A DNA stretch of 64,000 nt from Lichenostomus cassidix (GCA_008360975.2 CM039199.1:2434530-2498529), one strand, 5' to 3'; positions 33,611-49,854 are shown, counted from the first letter of the stretch. Translations and numbers: made by a program. The notes: generated by a model not told the origin, from the sequence alone.

Positions 33611-35479
33611 AATTCTCTTCGGTATTTCTGCAGTTCTGGGAAGCCTTCAGTGATGTATCACTGAGCGGCTCTGATCTGACTCTGGCCAAGGAGGGATTTA
33701 GTGGTCCTGGCTCCGTCCATCTCATTCACATTGTCCTTCCCAAGGACAGCTGAACATCTGCTGCCCATAGGTAACTCCAGGCCGCTGCTCCCAGCCTGGG
33801 TGTGAAACCTCTGCCTGCCTCCATCCCCGGCTCTGACCTGCCCTCGGAGCTTTCAAGTGATTGTTTTCATCCTTCTCCCGCTGTCTGGAGCGTTCCAAGC
33901 GTTGATTAAAAGGTACCATCACTGCAAAACGTGCTGTGCCTGAGTGGCTGCAGCTTTCAGCAAGGGAGACTCAGCGTTTACTGGAACGGCCAGCACTGAT
34001 TCCCTGCCAGATGTCAGCTCCGACCCCCAGCAGTTTCGGCAGCAGATCCGCTTAAAAAACTGGAAGATTCTTTTGTATTCTCCGAAGAAAGGGGAAAAAA
34101 GCAGGGTGTGTTTATCATGGAGCTATTGCTTTCCACTGCCTGTGTGCTCTGCAATGGCCAGAGTGTTCAAAGAGACTCTCAAACCTCCTTTGTGCAGAGA
34201 GCAGGGCTGGAAAATCTCAACCCAGAAGGGGAAAACCGAAGCAAACCATGGGCAACCAAGCACTGAGATGTAACTGGTAACACTCAGCCAGAACATGAAC
34301 TTTAGACACTGCCTGTGCTCCAGTTTGTGTCTGCAGCACAGAGGGGCCCTGAGGAAAAGGCGGTGGAGCTCTATTATCTCACAGCCAGATCCTTGTGGTG
34401 TTGAGGGGAAACATAGAGCAGGCAGGGCTGGGCTGCCTCCCTCCCCTCCCAGTGCACCCTGCAAATGCCAGTCGATGGCTCCCAGAGCCCTGATAACTCG
34501 GAGCATGACTCACAGACCAAAAATCAAGAGCAGGGCTTCAAATTAAGAATTATTAAAACAAAAAAAAAAAAAGAAAGAAAAAGAAAAAAAAGAAAGAAAG
34601 GAGAAAAAAAAGCACATATTGGGTAGTTTTTTTTGTCCTCTGCTTTTTCAGCCGTGAGGTTTATGCCTCCGGCTTTTCTGTGCATTCAGAAGGGCTTAGG
34701 GTTTGCCTTTCAGCAAAGTGAAATCTGAGCCTCCCCCAGGCCCAGGGCTCTGGGAGATGGGGATTAGAGAACCTGAGAGGCAAGTGATGCATTCGCTGAT
34801 GGCAACAAGGCTGTGCATCCACAGAGATGTTCTTTCCCCAAAAATCCCCTGCTGTACAGGGAACTGTAACTCCCCCCAGATGTTGGAGGACACCAGTCCT
34901 GCTTTGAGGTGATCCAGAGGCTCAGCCATGGGGTGACCTTGGGATGAGTCCCCTGTGCCAAAATGCTTGTCAAGATGGAGGTCTGGCTCAGCAGCCACCT
35001 CCAGCCTCCTTGTCTGACTCCCAAAGAGGCACCACATGTGTGATTAAAAGCCCTGCAACCCTGAGATGTGGAATTTGGTGATTTTTTTGCTGGAAAGTGA
35101 CAGAAATTCTGCCAAAAGCTAAAAAAGTGCTTTACAGCAGGGCTGCAGCTGGGTACATCCATTCAGGCTGCTGCCAGGTCTCTCTGCCACTCTCCCAGAG
35201 CTGCCCAGAGAGGCAGTTTTCCCATTATTTTGCCCCTCAGGAAAGCACCTGCTGCTGTGGAAGGTCATTGTCCACAGCTGGTCTGGTTCTGCCCTGGCAG
35301 CTGGAAATGTCACTGGAATTGAATGGCTTTAATGAAATAACATGGAGAGGAACCTGGGGAAGTGGTGCAGGAGGTCGTGGGGCTGGGGACAGCCAGGCTG
35401 GGGGGTTTCCACAGCAATGTGGGTGTGGGGACAGGAGGAGAGGGTGGAGGGGACCACGGAGTGGGGTGAGAAAGTGGCT
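33611..35479. other. Intergenic sequence with an A-rich tract
   Basis: No gene recognised. 34552-34615 is an A-rich run (AAAAAAAAAAAAGAAAGAAA) that may be a retroposon tail or a simple repeat. 33850-34100 is AT-richer and non-repetitive. Confidence 0.5.
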
Positions 35480-35735
35480 GGGCCAAGGCAAGGAGAGCTG
35501 GAACATGACTTGGAGCCACATGGTGTGACCTGCAGCAAGGGGGTCATGGATACAGGAGAGATTTAGGGGCCAAGGATGGGGGGAACCAGGGGACAAAACT
35601 GAGGGAAAGATGGAAAAGGAGAGCACTGTGGAGGGACCAGAAAGGGACGGGTGGTCCAGTGTTCCAGAGCAGTTACCAAGGAGATGTGGATCTGGTCTAA
35701 GATGGGAGAGTGAGGAGAAGAGATCAAACACCCAG
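35480..35735 (-). repeat. Dispersed repeat of unknown family, copy 2 (inverted mate)
   Basis: Reverse complement matches 33085-33310 over about 230 bp, including AAGGAGAGCTGGAACATGAC and GGAAAGATGGAAAAGGAGAG. The two copies lie 2.2 kb apart in opposite orientation. Confidence 0.75.
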
Positions 35736-36464
35736 TGGGATGGAACGGATCAACTCTTGCAGCTGGGAAAAGAGGGAATGAGAAGAGTTGAGACCTTGTT
35801 CCAGACACAGCAGATGGGTCAGGGGCTGCTCAGGGCTGGTGACAGCAGGCAGAGGTGATGGTGGCATGGGAACCCAAAAGTCCCTGTGTCACTGACATCA
35901 GAAGTGGCAGCTGTGACAGAGCAGAGCGGCAGGGAGGTCTCATCCCAGCACCAGCCAGGATTCCCTCACACCTCCTGGTGCTCCTGCAGAGCTGCATCCC
36001 TGCAGGACTCTGCCAGTGCATTTCTGGCCATCTCTGGGCCATTCTTCTCAAGTTGATGCTGTTCTTCAATCTTCCTCCCCGAGCAGCAGCAGCAGCAGCA
36101 GATCCTCCCTCAGACAGGCTCTCCCCATCGCTGTGGGGCTGTTTGCCAGCACTGGTCCTGCTCTTCTCCAGCACTGCCTGTGCTGGGAACATCCCTCCCG
36201 ACACACCCCAGCCTGTTCTACCCTCTGAGGGATGGGGTGGGAAGGGGGAGCCAGGTCACCACCAGCCTGCAGCCCCCCACATCTCCAGGTACAGGTACCG
36301 GGAGGGATCATGAGGAGCTGCCCCTGTATCACTGCCAGGGGTGTGTGAGGGACAATCCAGAGACTCTTGTTGCTGCATCCTCCCGGAGACTGAGGAGAGA
36401 AACACTGCTGGGGGAGAGAAGCCCCTTGGTTTGGGTGATGTACAGCCTTTTTGGGGCCGTTTCA

Positions 36465-39611
<3,147 letters not shown>

Positions 39612-39670
39612 AAAGTCACAGAATCACAGGCTGGCTGAGGTTGGCCAGGACTCTGCAGGTCATCTCCTGG
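39612..39670 (-). mobile_element. CR1 LINE 3' terminal remnant
   Basis: AAGTCACAGAATCACAGGCTGGCTGAGGTTGG-type start with GGTCATCTCCTGG resembles the last 60 nt of a CR1 on the minus strand. Very short. Confidence 0.6.
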
Positions 39671-42189
39671 ACACTTGGGACACCTGGAGCCAGTTGCCCA
39701 CGGATTGTGTCCATTGGACTGTGGCCATGGCTCTGAACGGGTCCAGGGGTCACTGTAGGATGGACAGTGGGGAAGAGCTGTAGCCTGGGACATGTCAGAA
39801 AGGGGACACCATCCCCTGGTTGGCTGGAGCCAATCCTCCTTGTCCTGTGTGGGGCTCTCAGCAGTTCTCTCCTGCATGCCTGTGGCACCTTGACTTCCTT
39901 TTCCTGTCACACCAGCAGTGTCTGGAGGAATGTCCCCAGGACCAGGAGGAATGTCCCCAGGACCAGACTGCTGGGGAGGGCTCTGGGCAGGGGGACAGGG
40001 TCTAGGACAAGGGAAGGGGGACAAGGAATGAGGAACAAGCAGAGCCCCAGCACGTTCCTGGTGTTCCCACAGCCCCTTCTGACACGGATTTCAGAATCTC
40101 CAGGGCCACTGATGCCCCCTCCCAGCACAGCCGAGGAGGCTGGGGGAGAACTGTACACTGTGTCCCTGCCAGCCTGGCACCTGGCACGCTCCCTGGCTCT
40201 GGGACAGCCCTGGCTAGCTGTGCCTGCCCAGCTGCCTGGGAGCTGGCATTCCCGAAGGATGCTGGGCTGTGAGGCAGAGGGCCCTGGGCTATTTTTGCTG
40301 TGCTCAGGACTTTGCCCCCGCGTTCCTCTTTCCTTGGGCTATGTTTAGACAACTTTGCAGGACACACTTGTTCCCACTCCAAACCCATTTTTCTGCATGA
40401 CTGAATCCCCAGGGGAGAGAGGAGCAGGTGAAAGCCAAGGCAAGGCTCTCTGTGTGTGCCTGGGCCAGGTGGTCAGCATGAGCAGGGTTGCTGTTGGGCT
40501 TCCCTGGACTGAGCAGGGCTGTCTTGCTCCTCTCCCAGTGGATTTGGGTGCATAATCCATGTCATTGCCAGTGCTTGGGGCATCCTATCATGGATGGAGT
40601 TCTGCAGGAGGATGGGCTGCAGACTCTGGCCACCCTGTGGCCATTGCTCTTGACCTACCCTTGGAAGAGCTCAATGGAGAGCTCAGGGATGCATCTCTCC
40701 TGAGCACAGGGGCTCTGCTGAGCTCATGTCTCCTCCTTGGACATTGCTATGGCTTCACAGCCAGGTGGCCAGCTCTCCTTGCTCCTGAGGCCTTGCCAAG
40801 TGGCGTCACCTTTCAGGGAGACAAGTGTTAAACCTTCCCCTTCCTCCCCTGGCTCTGGCACCACTCATCTCCGCGGTGCCTGAGTGGGGAGCTTATTAAG
40901 TGAGTATGAACATCCTTGAGTGTAATCCACACGCAAATGCAAAGTTAAATTGAAACCAGAGGATGCCTTTAGCAACACGATTTATTGCCATTAACCCTTG
41001 GGTGACACCAACTGGACCTCCCCTGCAGTGCCAGGAGGAAATGGCCTTGAAGGTCCAAGCCTGGCCTGGAGTTTGGGCATGGACAGCTGTGGCCACAGCT
41101 GGTGCCTGTGGTGCATCTCCAGCTGCCAAGCCCCATATCCAAACCCAGGAGTGCACCAGGAGCAGGTCAGGCTGCTGATGTGCACAGCTGGAGGTCAGCA
41201 GCATCCCAATCCTAGAGCACACCCTGGGATGGTCTCCTTGTGCACCCAGAAGGGCTCCCTGCTGCCCTGCACCCACTGGAGCCCCTTGGGGGCCTCTTTG
41301 GTGGAACTAGGAGAAAGCCACCTGCCCCAGATAGAAGTCCCAGCACACCTTGCTACATTCTGGGGGAATCCACAGAGGATGCCCTGAGATTCCTCCCTTT
41401 GCTCCAAGCTGCCCATGCCGAGTGCTGGAGCCCAGAGGAGGCACTCAGATGTGGGGCCACATTTGACCCTGGGGGTGCAGAGTCCCCACAGGGACAGGGA
41501 GAGGATGGACAAGGCAGATTGGAACATGGCAGGAGAGGGGAGAGGGCTGAGGAGAGGAGGGGAGATGGAGTGGTGGTGCAGCTGGGCTGTGGTGAGTGAG
41601 GACAGAGCACTGGGCTGTGCTCAAGGATGGAGTGAGGGACAATCCCATGGTTGCAGTGACAGGCAGGGCCACACCAGCCTGTGCTCATCCACCTGCTGCC
41701 CTGGGCCAGCCCTGCCTGTCCCTCCTTCAGTGATCTCCTCCTCCCCAGCAGTCTCTGCCCTCTGCTTTCCCACTCACTCCATCCTTCATGTGTTTCTCCA
41801 GCCACCCCTTCCCCACTCACCAAGCCAGTGATTGGCTTCCCCTGTGGATTTCCCCAAAATGTAGCAAGGTGTGTTGGGACTTCTATCTGGAGCAGGTACT
41901 TGGTCACCAGAACCACGCTGGGACCACGCCGTGCTGTTTTCCCACTCCTACTCTATGCAAACCCCTCTTTGCATCCCAAAAGCCTGCCTGGGGATGGGAT
42001 TTCTCCGAGGCTCTCAGCTAGCCCTGCTTTCCCTGCCACACTCATGCCAGCAGCTGCACGGGATGTTGGCAGCAGGCAGAGTGACCTCAGAGCTGGTCTG
42101 AGCTCTCCCATTCCAGGCAGCACAGGCAGCTGCCAGCGGGAGCCAAGGTGCACGAGGGGAAGGCTTAGGACATGGTTGGCAGGGCCAGG
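39671..42189. other. Intergenic sequence, with a local direct duplication
   Basis: No gene seen. About 60-70 bp around 41320-41385 (ATAGAAGTCCCAGCACACCT) recurs, diverged and inverted, at about 41838-41920, giving the same peptide words on opposite-strand frames. Otherwise featureless. Confidence 0.45.
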
Positions 42190-42350
42190 GCCACCCCTGC
42201 TCCAAGAACCACAGAAATATGTAAATGAGGAACTCGGCCCCTTATTTATGAGACTTTGCGATTCATTTTTCATTCGGGGAATGCGAGCGAACGAAAATAT
42301 GAAATATTTCTCCGATGACACAGTTTCCACCCAAGAAAGCACATTCCTTG
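42190..42350. promoter_or_regulatory. AT-rich non-repetitive island, candidate conserved element
   Basis: Contains ATATGTAAATGAGGAAC, CCTTATTTATGAGACTTTGC, ATTCATTTTTCATTCGGGG and GAAAATATGAAATATTTCTC. The octamer-like ATGTAAAT and the sharp contrast with GC-rich flanks look like a conserved non-coding element. Function is not shown by sequence alone. Confidence 0.4.
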
Positions 42351-45300
42351 GAGGCGATGTGCAGCGGCATGGGGGCCACACGGGACCAGGCTTGGGCCCT
42401 GGGGCTAGCTGGGCTTCACCAGGGCTGCAGGCTGAGTCCATGGTGGGACAGCAGGGAAAGCCTTGGTGGACTGGAAATCCCTTCTGGGGTGCTGGAAGGG
42501 CCAGAGCTGAGGGCAAGGGACAGAGATCAGCTGGTCTGAGGAGGGAGGAGGAGGTTGCACCTCATTTACAACCAGAGCAAGGATTCATCTCCCTTCTGCC
42601 CACTGAGAGCTGATCTCCTCCTCCCAATAGCTGAAAAATGCTCGTTCTGGAGGGGCCTGGATTTCCAGAGGATGTCCAAGTGTTCCCATTTATTGCCTGA
42701 ACAGCTAAAATTCATTACTCAGCTGGCTCCTTCAGGATGGCCTTTCCCAGGTCAGTGTTTCCACGTCCTTCATGAGCCCCAGAGGGAAAATCCACACTAA
42801 TAAAATCTCTGGATTCAGTATCCACACGATGTCATGGGCCAGACCTCACTGCCTCCCAGCAGCATCAGTACCACAGACCCAGCACACTCCACGTTATGCT
42901 CCTGCCTATTCCCACATTTCATTCCTGGAAAGTTTGTTCCAGCCTTTAGCTTCTCCTGGTCCTGAGGCACCAGAGGTGTTCTCCACCAGCCTGAATCCTT
43001 CTGTGACTCTTCCAGCAGCATCCCCCAGCAGAGCCCCCAGAGTGGGATCCCCCCAGGCTCTGCAAAGAGCCCTGCCAGTCCCCTGAGACAGGGACAGAAG
43101 ACTCCTGGGGCTCCAGAGAGCTGTCCCTGGTGGTGGCTGAGGATCCTCCACTCCTGCTGGGGCTCTCCAGTCCACACTGACTTATTCCCATGGGAACTGT
43201 GCTGAGCTGGAGCCAGTTCCTCTTGGGGGTGGGTTTGGCTGAGGCCACCCCTGGTTTGGTTCCCTGGGGACATCACCATCAGCCATCACCCTGTGATGGT
43301 TGAGTTGTTGTCACAAGAAATGTGATGTATTTAGGGTGGGACCATCCCACAATCACCTTTAACTTTCACTCTTCTCCCCTCACACTGACCCCTTTACTGA
43401 CCCAACCACAGAGTCTGTCACTATATGCACCTTGCCAAGGTCCAGCTCAGCTTGGCTTCTGGCAGTTTTCTTTTCCATTGGGCGCTTCCAGCTCCTCAGA
43501 CCCACTTTTCCCTGAAGCTTTGCCTGGTCTCTTTAAGCTCTGCTCATTCCCACTGTGAATTTAATGGGCAAACCACTGCTGTGAAAGGTACCACAAAGTT
43601 TTGTACCTTTGCCTTGAAAATCCTCTCATCCTCCAGCACCTTCAGCCCCTGGGCTCTTCAGCTCAGTTGACTTGAATCCCTAAAAATCTCCCTGATTTTT
43701 ATAATACGGGAAAGAAGAATCCTCCACCTGCCCTGCTGATCTGGCAGGGGTTATCCTTCAGTCTGATTTAGATGAATCCTACGTGGCCAACGTGCACATT
43801 CCACAATTGGCTTCTCCATCGTGTCCCCCCGACGGCAAAGTCCAAGTCTAAAATAGCAAATTCTGGAGCCATCTATCAGCTGCCACATCCCAGAATAGCC
43901 AGTAGCATTTGCTCTCCAATCTATATCTGGAAGTGAAAGGCTCCCACTGTGACAGGAAGATTTATGAGCAGTTGTGATCAAGGGACATGTGCAGACTGCG
44001 CGCTCCGGGGCCTAAAAAGGACTTGGGCACAAGTGATGGGAAAAGCCCCCTGGGGCTGTGCTGGGCTCCTGCTCCACAGGCTCCTGTGAGCCCAGCTCAG
44101 CCAGGACATCTCTGCTCAGGGTCTGTCTGTCTCAGATCCTCAGGGAATGGGGACAGACTCCATCCAACCCACCACTTTTTCTCCTTGGTGACTCCAGCAG
44201 CCTCCAAGTGGACTTGAGCATCACTTTCTGTCCACAGCCTCCTTTTTCCAAGTTGCAGATCCCAGCCTGGAGGAGCCACAGTGCTCTGGATGTGCCCATT
44301 TCTCTGCACAGTGCTGGAGACACCAAAGGCAGTCAAACCTCACCACATCAACCCTCACAGCCCTTTCATCCGAGCAGGATTCTGGAGCATCCCCACTGAT
44401 GAATTGGCTTTCTGCCTGGCACTCCCCATCCTGGGGGTCATCCCACGCCCCTCACTCATCCCTTGTGTCCCCTCACTTTACCAGGTGTCCTGTGAGGAGC
44501 TCCACGTGCTCCTGCCACGGCACACACCTCTCTCCATGGGTTTGGCCTCAGCTGAGAGGCTCAGTTTGACCTTCTTGATGAGCCCTGTCCTCCCCTTAAC
44601 CCAGCCCTGCCCAGCCCCTCATCCCAGCCCTGCCCAGCCCCTCATCCCCTTGGGTATTGTCCTTGGTTGACCACACTATGACCAGGACCCTGGAGGTGAC
44701 TCCAGTCACAACCGTTTTTACCCTCCCAAATTTGTCCCTTGGTGGGACTTTGGGCTGGGCTGGCCATAAAAAGTGACATGCTGGGGTGAGTCCCGTCCTC
44801 GCCAGGATGGGAAGGGACTGGAGCACACAGTGCATGAGGGGACAATGAAGGATTCATCACTAAGGAACTCTCTAATTGCTGTTTTCAGCTGCCTAATGAG
44901 TTACAAAGACAGAGCCAGACTTTTCGCAGGGGTGTGAGGAGAAGGATTCAGGGGCAGCTGGCGCAAGTTGCGACGAGGGAAAATCCAGCACGAGGTGAAG
45001 AAAAAGAAAGATTTGCACAGCGAGGGTGAAAATCCTCTTTGGAGATGTTCACATCTGGCCTGGCCAAAGCCCAAAGCCACCTGGTCTCTCCTTGGAGCTG
45101 GCCCTGCTCTGAGGCGGCGATCCCTCCCTGCCTGCAGCTCCGTGCCATACTACGATGTCCTGCAACACACGGTCCTGGCTTTCCTTCCAATTCAAGGAAC
45201 GTTTTTCCCCAAACATAAACAGTCTGCTCCTTTCAGGGAAATCTGCTGGCCTCTCTTCAGAGCCAGGGAGCCACATCGCCGGTTATAGGCCGGCCATTGA

Positions 45301-47090
45301 TTTATTGGTGTGACCACGGCCAAGTTGGACAGCGTCGCCGTGCCGAGATCCAGCATCCTCGAAAGGCAGGAGAAACCCGGGCTATCAGCTTGTCCATCTC
45401 ATCCTAATCCAGCGTAGGGCCTTCACAACCACCAGCATAATCAGCTCACAGATGAAAGCCACTGGGGGAGTGCATCCATCATTGTTAGGCTGATTAGAGC
45501 TAATTCACAACATGTCTGTTTTCGGGAGATTGTGTCTTTTTCTCTGCCTCGCTTCCTGTTTGCAAGCAGACTGCAGCAGTCTTTAATTAATTGTGGCTTC
45601 AAATTATGCCGGCACTTCTCAGGGAATAAATAAATCTTCCCCGAGTGAGTGGGCTGTTTTGCAGGGAAGGCACAAGTCGGAGGGGAGTGAGGGGTGTCTC
45701 TGTGCCTCTGTCCCAAAGCCTTGCCCTGTGCCAAGGCCCAGGGCTGACCTCCATCCCTCTGGAGCTGAGCTCTCCTGTTCCTTGGCTGTTCCAGGGCTGG
45801 TCCCTCTCCCGCTCGTGAACGGACTGTACAAAGCATCTGCAGCCCAATCCCGATCTGCCCAAGGAATCCAAGTGAATTTTCCTTGGGAATTACTTTCACT
45901 ACTTGCTCCACTCTTGCTGTCAGAGGGCCATGAGAAGTGATTGCCATAATGATGGTTGAAATCCAGTTTCCCTTCTAAGCCTTTTTTCGTGTTATTTAGA
46001 GCTCAAATCAACTCTTTTTTGGTTGAAAGTTTCCACTCTTGGGTTCAAGCCAAAAGCGGATTTTTCAAGAAATTGGAACCGACTGGGTTCAGTCATTTCT
46101 GAGTCACACACATGGAAAAATACACATTTCCCCCTCGTGCTCCACGGAGACACTTTGGACATGTACGACTCAAAACCAGCTGGAACAAGAGACTTCAGAC
46201 TTGGCTTGTTTGAGAGTCCACACTGAGGTGTAAAAATCACGCCAGGTTTGGAGAAGCTCACATTGGCATTTTCACACTTCCCTCCCCGAAAGAGCCGTCG
46301 AGTGGTGTGCAGTGGGCAAGAAGACACTCTGTTCTCTCCCCCGTTGCTTTACATCGCTCTCTCCAATGGGATAATCCCAGGGGATTAGCATTTAAAGTAA
46401 TGAATGTTTAAAGTTAGCAAGAGAAGAATTCCAGCAATGTTCAATTCTTCCTAAGCCCCTTAAATGGAGCCGAGCTGAGGGGGCCTCGAACAGGGAGACA
46501 TCAGTCAGCTCCCGATGTCCAACGGAGCAAACACAGGGAATGGGTCCTTCCTCGAGCCAGGACAGACACAGGGACTGTCACCCCAAGTGGCCCAGCAGCT
46601 GGGACAGTGCTGGTGTCCCCAGACTGGGGATGTGGGGAGCAGTTTGCTCTGTGGCATTTCCGAGGGTTCCGTGCGACTCGCTGGGACTGAAGCATGGCAC
46701 AGGCGAGGACAGAAGCCAAAGTCTCAGCCACCAAACTTCTAACCACAACTCCCTTCTTTCTTCCCTAAATGAATTAAGTCAAAACCTCACGAATCTCACT
46801 GCTGGAATTCTCTGCCTTCCCCTCCTCGAGGCAGGGAATGGGCATGGAATGAGGAGTCACCACGAGACACCACCAGGGCAAGCAGCTCCCAGGAGAAGTG
46901 AGCACACTTGGCCAGATGGGTGGTGTGTGTTTCCCTTTTGTGCCCAAAACATCAGCTGGGGGGATCAGTTCTCACCCCAGCCCACAGCTGTGGGGCATCT
47001 ACTGCTGTGTGGCCATGGCAGAGGGTTTTCCCTAAGGAGATGGCCAAGGAAGACTCTAGTTTGAGGATTTACCAAAAAGCCAATTTTTGG
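42351..47090. other. Intergenic sequence with several AT-rich islands
   Basis: No gene seen. AT-rich, non-repetitive blocks are at 43755-43990, 45290-45650 (TTAGGCTGATTAGAGCTAAT, CTTTAATTAATTGTGGC) and 45960-46450. They have the texture of conserved non-coding elements. 44590-44645 holds a 25-bp CCCAGCCCTGCCCAGCCCCT-type direct duplication. Confidence 0.4.
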
Positions 47091-47099
47091 AGGCAGGTT

Positions 47100-47260
47100 C
47101 CTGGACTCAGGGTATCCGGGATACCCAGGATACCCAGGATGCCCAAGGTGCCCAGCGTGCCCAAGGTGCTCAGGGTGCCCAGGATGCCCAGGATGCCCAA
47201 GATGCCCAGTGTGTCCAAGGTGCCCAGCGTGCCCAGGGTGCCCAGGGAGCAGAAGGACAG
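47100..47260. repeat. 9-bp minisatellite (GTGCCCAAG / GATGCCCAG)
   Basis: About 17 tandem copies of a 9-bp unit alternating GATGCCCAG, GTGCCCAGC and GTGCCCAAG. Because 9 is divisible by 3 it keeps frames open on both strands, for example LGTLGTLG or VPSVPK readings; I do not treat these as genes. Confidence 0.92.
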
Positions 47261-47850
47261 CTGTGTCCAGAAGGACAGCTGTGGCCCACAGCCTGCCCAG
47301 TCCCCCACCGGGTGTGGGTGGTGTGGGGCAGGGAGGCGCCTGCCCAGGACAAGCCCAGCGATCCCTGGGGAGCAGGGCTGCGATAAGCCGGGTATTTCAC
47401 ACCCTTCCCTGCCAAGGAAGGGTGGAAGTGGGAGGGAGAGGCCAGGAGGTGCAGAAGGGGCTGGGAGAGGAAACCAGCGGCATGAGTCATTGCAGCTGAT
47501 GGGCAGGAGACCCACAGGAAACGCCTTTTCCCCTGGATAAGGTGCAAGGGACAAGCTGGCACCAACCCCCGGGCCCAGGTTGTCCCCAGCTGGGCGCAGG
47601 GCACACGTACAGGCAGCAGAGCCACATGGGGACAGTGGAACAGTTTTATTCAGCTCCTGATGTGCTGTTCCAGGGCTGGGGGGTTCCCTGCAGCATCCCC
47701 TGTGTCCCCCAGCAGCCCCATGGCCAGAGAGCACCTTCAGCCCTGCTGTGCAGCTGGTACCTGAGGAGTCTGGGCAAGCTGGGGCTCTCCCCATGTGTGC
47801 CCTGCTTTGGGCAGGGTGATGGTGATGGTGATGGCCCAGCAGAGCTGGAG
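47261..47850. other. Intergenic unique sequence
   Basis: Nothing recognisable beyond GC-rich unique sequence; TTTTATTCAGC at about 47643 is an isolated poly(A)-like word. Confidence 0.4.
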
Positions 47851-48315
47851 ATTCATGGAATCATGGAATGGTTTAGGCTGGAAGGAAACTTAAAGCTCAT
47901 CCCATTCCACCCCCTGCCATGGCAGGGACACCTTCCACTAGTCCAGGCTGCTCCAAGCCCTGTCCAGCCTGGCCTTGGACACTGCCAGGGATCCAGGGGC
48001 AGCCACAGCTTCTCTGGGCACCCTCACAGTGAGGATTTTTTTCCTAATATCCAATCAAAACCTACTCTCTGTCAACTGGAACCCATTCCCCATGTCTTAT
48101 CACTCCAGGCCCTTGTAAATAGTCTCTCATCTTTTCTGTAAGTTCCCTTCAGGAACTGGAAGGCCACGATCAGATCACCTGGAATGCTTCTCTTTTCTGG
48201 GCTGAACAATCCCAGCTCTCCCAGCCTTTCCTCTCAGCAGAGCTGCTCCATCCCTCTGATCATCCTGGTGCCTCCTCTGCCCTTGCTCCAACAGCTCCAT
48301 GTCCTTCCTTCTGTC
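47851..48315 (-). mobile_element. CR1 LINE 3' end fragment
   Basis: Minus-strand CR1, one of the longest here: ATTCATGGAATCATGGAATG, CCATGGCAGGGACACCTTCC, TTCCTAATATCCAATCAAAA, GGCTGAACAATCCCAGCTCT and CAACAGCTCCATGTCCTTCC. Confidence 0.93.
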
Positions 48316-49854
48316 CTTCCCAGGGGACAGAAAGGACAGTGTCCTCTGACTTCCCCAAAAACACCTGTAAAAGGATGGAGCTGGTGCTTTGGAGCAGCTT
48401 GTGGAAATCCTGCCCAGTGGGTCACCCCAGGCTCATTCCCAAACAAAGCCCCAGAGAACAGCCCCAGGCAGTTCAGATGTGGAAGCAGAGCAGATCACAC
48501 TGCCCACCAGGGCTCTGCAGCCCCTCTGTCCTGGGCAGACACCTCCTCCAAAGGCTGGGGGCACTAGGGACACCCCCTGGTTAAATCCCTGGATGGTGAC
48601 AAGGGTCCTGAGTGAGCAGATGTGGCAGCCACAGGAATGTCCCCAACACCACACGGGGCTGAGCTGGGGCTGCCTGGCCTTGGCAAGGCTGAGCCTTCCC
48701 CACAAGCTGCCATGAGCTGGACAGTGGCTTTGGGCCACTGCACAGGACATGCCTGTCACCAGGATGGAAATGCAGGCTTTGACATGAGCAGGGGGTGAAG
48801 GCAGGCAGGGAGGGAAGCTGGGAATGGTGGGTGATGCCAGCACAGTGACCCTCGGAATGTGGGATCAGCCACTGCTTGTCCTGCTGTGGGACATCTCCAC
48901 TGCCCCATCTCACTTCATTCCACACCTCATCACCTCCCGACAAAGGCACTTCCTGCAGCTCCCTGGCCAGGACAGAACCCCAGGGGGTGGGGAAGGGGTG
49001 ATGGAAAAAAAATGTGGGCAGAGCAGAGAAGATCAGGGGGGAAAGCAGCTGGCCCAGACTGGGATTGGAGCAGAGCTGCTGCCCACACTGATGCCCAGGG
49101 ATGCCCACAGGGTCTGGGAGAGCTCCTGGGTGCTCTGCCATCCCACCCTGCCCCAGCCCTGCCCCTGGGCACTTCCACACTGGCAGAGCTGCTCCAGCTG
49201 CTTTGTTCCAACAGCTTTCCCTTGTGTTTAACCTGACTTTCCCCCACTAGAACTCAAGCCCATTTGATATCCTGTCTGCCACGAGAGGAGAACAGTCTGT
49301 TCCTTCCCCTCTGGAGCTGTTTTATATCTTTGAAAGGACCAGCAGGGCTGCCCTTGCCAAGGCTCTGTGAGCACCATCCCGATCCCCAGAGCTTCTCACC
49401 CCATGGATAACACCCTTTTCCCTGTTTTCCTCACCCTGCCAGGAGCAGAGGCAGCAGGAGCAGCATGGGCAGTGCCCTGGCACCAATCCCAAGGTGCAGC
49501 CTCACTGCCACCCTTGGGTCACTCCAGCAGAGCCCAGAGTGGGTGCTCAGAGTGCCACACACACCCCAGAGAGGGCACAGAGGGTGTTTGCTGGAGAACA
49601 CCCCAAAACATGGCATTAATGGGATGGAATGGCTCGAATTCCCCACGGCTGCCAAGGCCAAAATCTCTGGTCCCTGCAGGCACAGAGCAGCATCCAGCAC
49701 CAGTGGGGTGTGGGGAGGGATGCTGGGGAATGATGCTAAACCCAACAGCCACCCAGGAATGGCCCCTGAACACAACAGGTCTCTAGAGCTTGCTGTCAAG
49801 AGCTGGCCTGGCTGTCACAGCTCCAGGAGAGGGCTGGAGGTGAGCATGGGCAGA
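48316..49854. other. Intergenic unique sequence
   Basis: No gene, transposon or strong motif recognised. Confidence 0.4.

Noticed and set aside
34552..34615. A-rich tract as the tail of a processed pseudogene.
   Set aside because: No coding-like sequence precedes it on either side; a simple repeat is the more economical reading.
41340..41920. Conserved peptide word seen on two opposite-strand frames around 41350 and 41870, suggesting a duplicated exon.
   Set aside because: Short inverted non-coding duplication; the frames contain no recognisable domain and no consistent splice sites.
41681..42613. Long plus-strand open frame (310 codons).
   Set aside because: Composition is ordinary intergenic DNA, no family match, and it runs straight through an AT-rich candidate element.
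47069..47794. Repetitive LGTLGTLG open frame on the minus strand.
   Set aside because: Arises from the 9-bp minisatellite.
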